NCBI GenBank assembly: GCA_000974665.1
Contig: BBSY01000002.1
Coordinates: forward strand, 1,736,001 to 1,800,000
Reading direction: 5' to 3'
Origin: an alpha proteobacterium U9-1i
Lineage (GTDB): Bacteria; Pseudomonadota; Alphaproteobacteria; Caulobacterales; Aquidulcibacteraceae
Length of the DNA: 64,000 nucleotides
A program made the translations under genes and the position numbers. Each line of letters starts with the position of its first letter. Positions within the stretch are counted from its first letter, which is position 1. Positions 63,933 to 64,000 of this stretch are shown piece after piece. The notes beneath the pieces are model-generated. The model saw nothing but the letters and a program-made list of their open reading frames with translations. It was not told the DNA's origin and did not search any database.

Positions 63933-64000
63933 ATGAAGAAGCTGATCGCCGTCATCGCCCTCGCGCTCACCGCCGCCGCATGCGGCACTGTGCAAACATC
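63933..64000 (+). CDS. Start of a lipoprotein gene (truncated by window)
   Basis: ATG at 63933 opens MKKLIAVIALALTAAACGTV and continues to the window end. This is a standard lipoprotein signal with lipobox TAAAC. Only 22 residues are visible, so nothing can be said about function. Confidence 0.6.
   Translation, partial: MKKLIAVIALALTAAACGTVQT

Overview
The window reads as a gene-dense stretch of chromosome from a GC-rich alphaproteobacterium, most likely Caulobacterales (Hyphomonadaceae or Caulobacteraceae relatives). This placement is inferred from gene content and order: hisS-hisZ-hisG with ATGA overlaps; ileS followed by lspA, a BamF/DUF3035 lipoprotein and a pair of M16 peptidases; a CIRCE-controlled groESL; RpoH with an intact RpoH box; MutL carrying the endonuclease motif; and many small lipoproteins and RcnB-like secreted proteins. 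I see no prophage, insertion sequence, CRISPR array, rRNA or plasmid gene. Both ends of the window cut a gene.

Layout. 1-2077: 3' end of a DsbD-type thiol transporter with a periplasmic redoxin, then a small secreted protein. 2265-5775: hisS-hisZ-hisG. 5820-5960: an orphan promoter plus hairpin (candidate small RNA), followed by nhaA. 7332-8399: lipoprotein hydrolase. 8461-10576: groESL with promoter and CIRCE. 10625-14888: a proline-rich mini-ORF, an apparently frameshifted M1-like peptidase, an RcnB-like low-complexity protein, a TetR regulator and glutathione peroxidase. 15109-22116: ileS, a 31-residue membrane peptide, lspA, bamF and two M16 peptidase genes. 22122-22487: divergent tRNA-Glu and an unusual tRNA-Pro, then a palindromic repeat. 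22516-26735: rtcB, a LOG-family gene and mutL.

26840-33376: a duplicated-domain secreted protein, gloA, a nudix hydrolase, folP, thiD, a PhzF-family gene and a pectate-lyase-like lipoprotein. 33517-36688: serC, a MazG-like gene and serA. 36757-41775: an envelope block of two tandem PagL-like lipid A deacylases, a patatin phospholipase, an M23 endopeptidase, a YcbK/DUF882 peptidase and an L,D-transpeptidase. 41854-44668: epimerase, purA, a degenerate receiver and a small ORF. 44780-48857: an AraC regulator, two Yip1-domain membrane proteins and a HELFH lipoprotein. 48854-53772: AsmA-like protein, rpoH, DoxX and an RluD-type pseudouridine synthase. 53948-57919: an operon of a membrane protein, an EEP-fold hydrolase and PhoD. 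57916-59290: a sarcosine-oxidase-like flavoprotein preceded by a tiny sigma-like protein. 59493-64000: hisI, a SIMPL-like protein, folE, cysS and three small lipoproteins.

Functional themes are histidine, serine and folate/thiamine biosynthesis; aminoacyl-tRNA synthesis (hisS, ileS, cysS) and RNA repair (rtcB); heat shock (groESL, rpoH); and envelope maintenance (lspA, bamF, M16 pair, AsmA, PagL pair, peptidoglycan enzymes). The most unusual observations are a tRNA-Pro(UGG) with A instead of G at position 37, a palindromic element inserted in frame in the MutL linker, three copies of a ~104-bp palindromic intergenic repeat, and several uncharacterised small ORFs and hairpins. I did not find a convincing complete new defence or mobile system.
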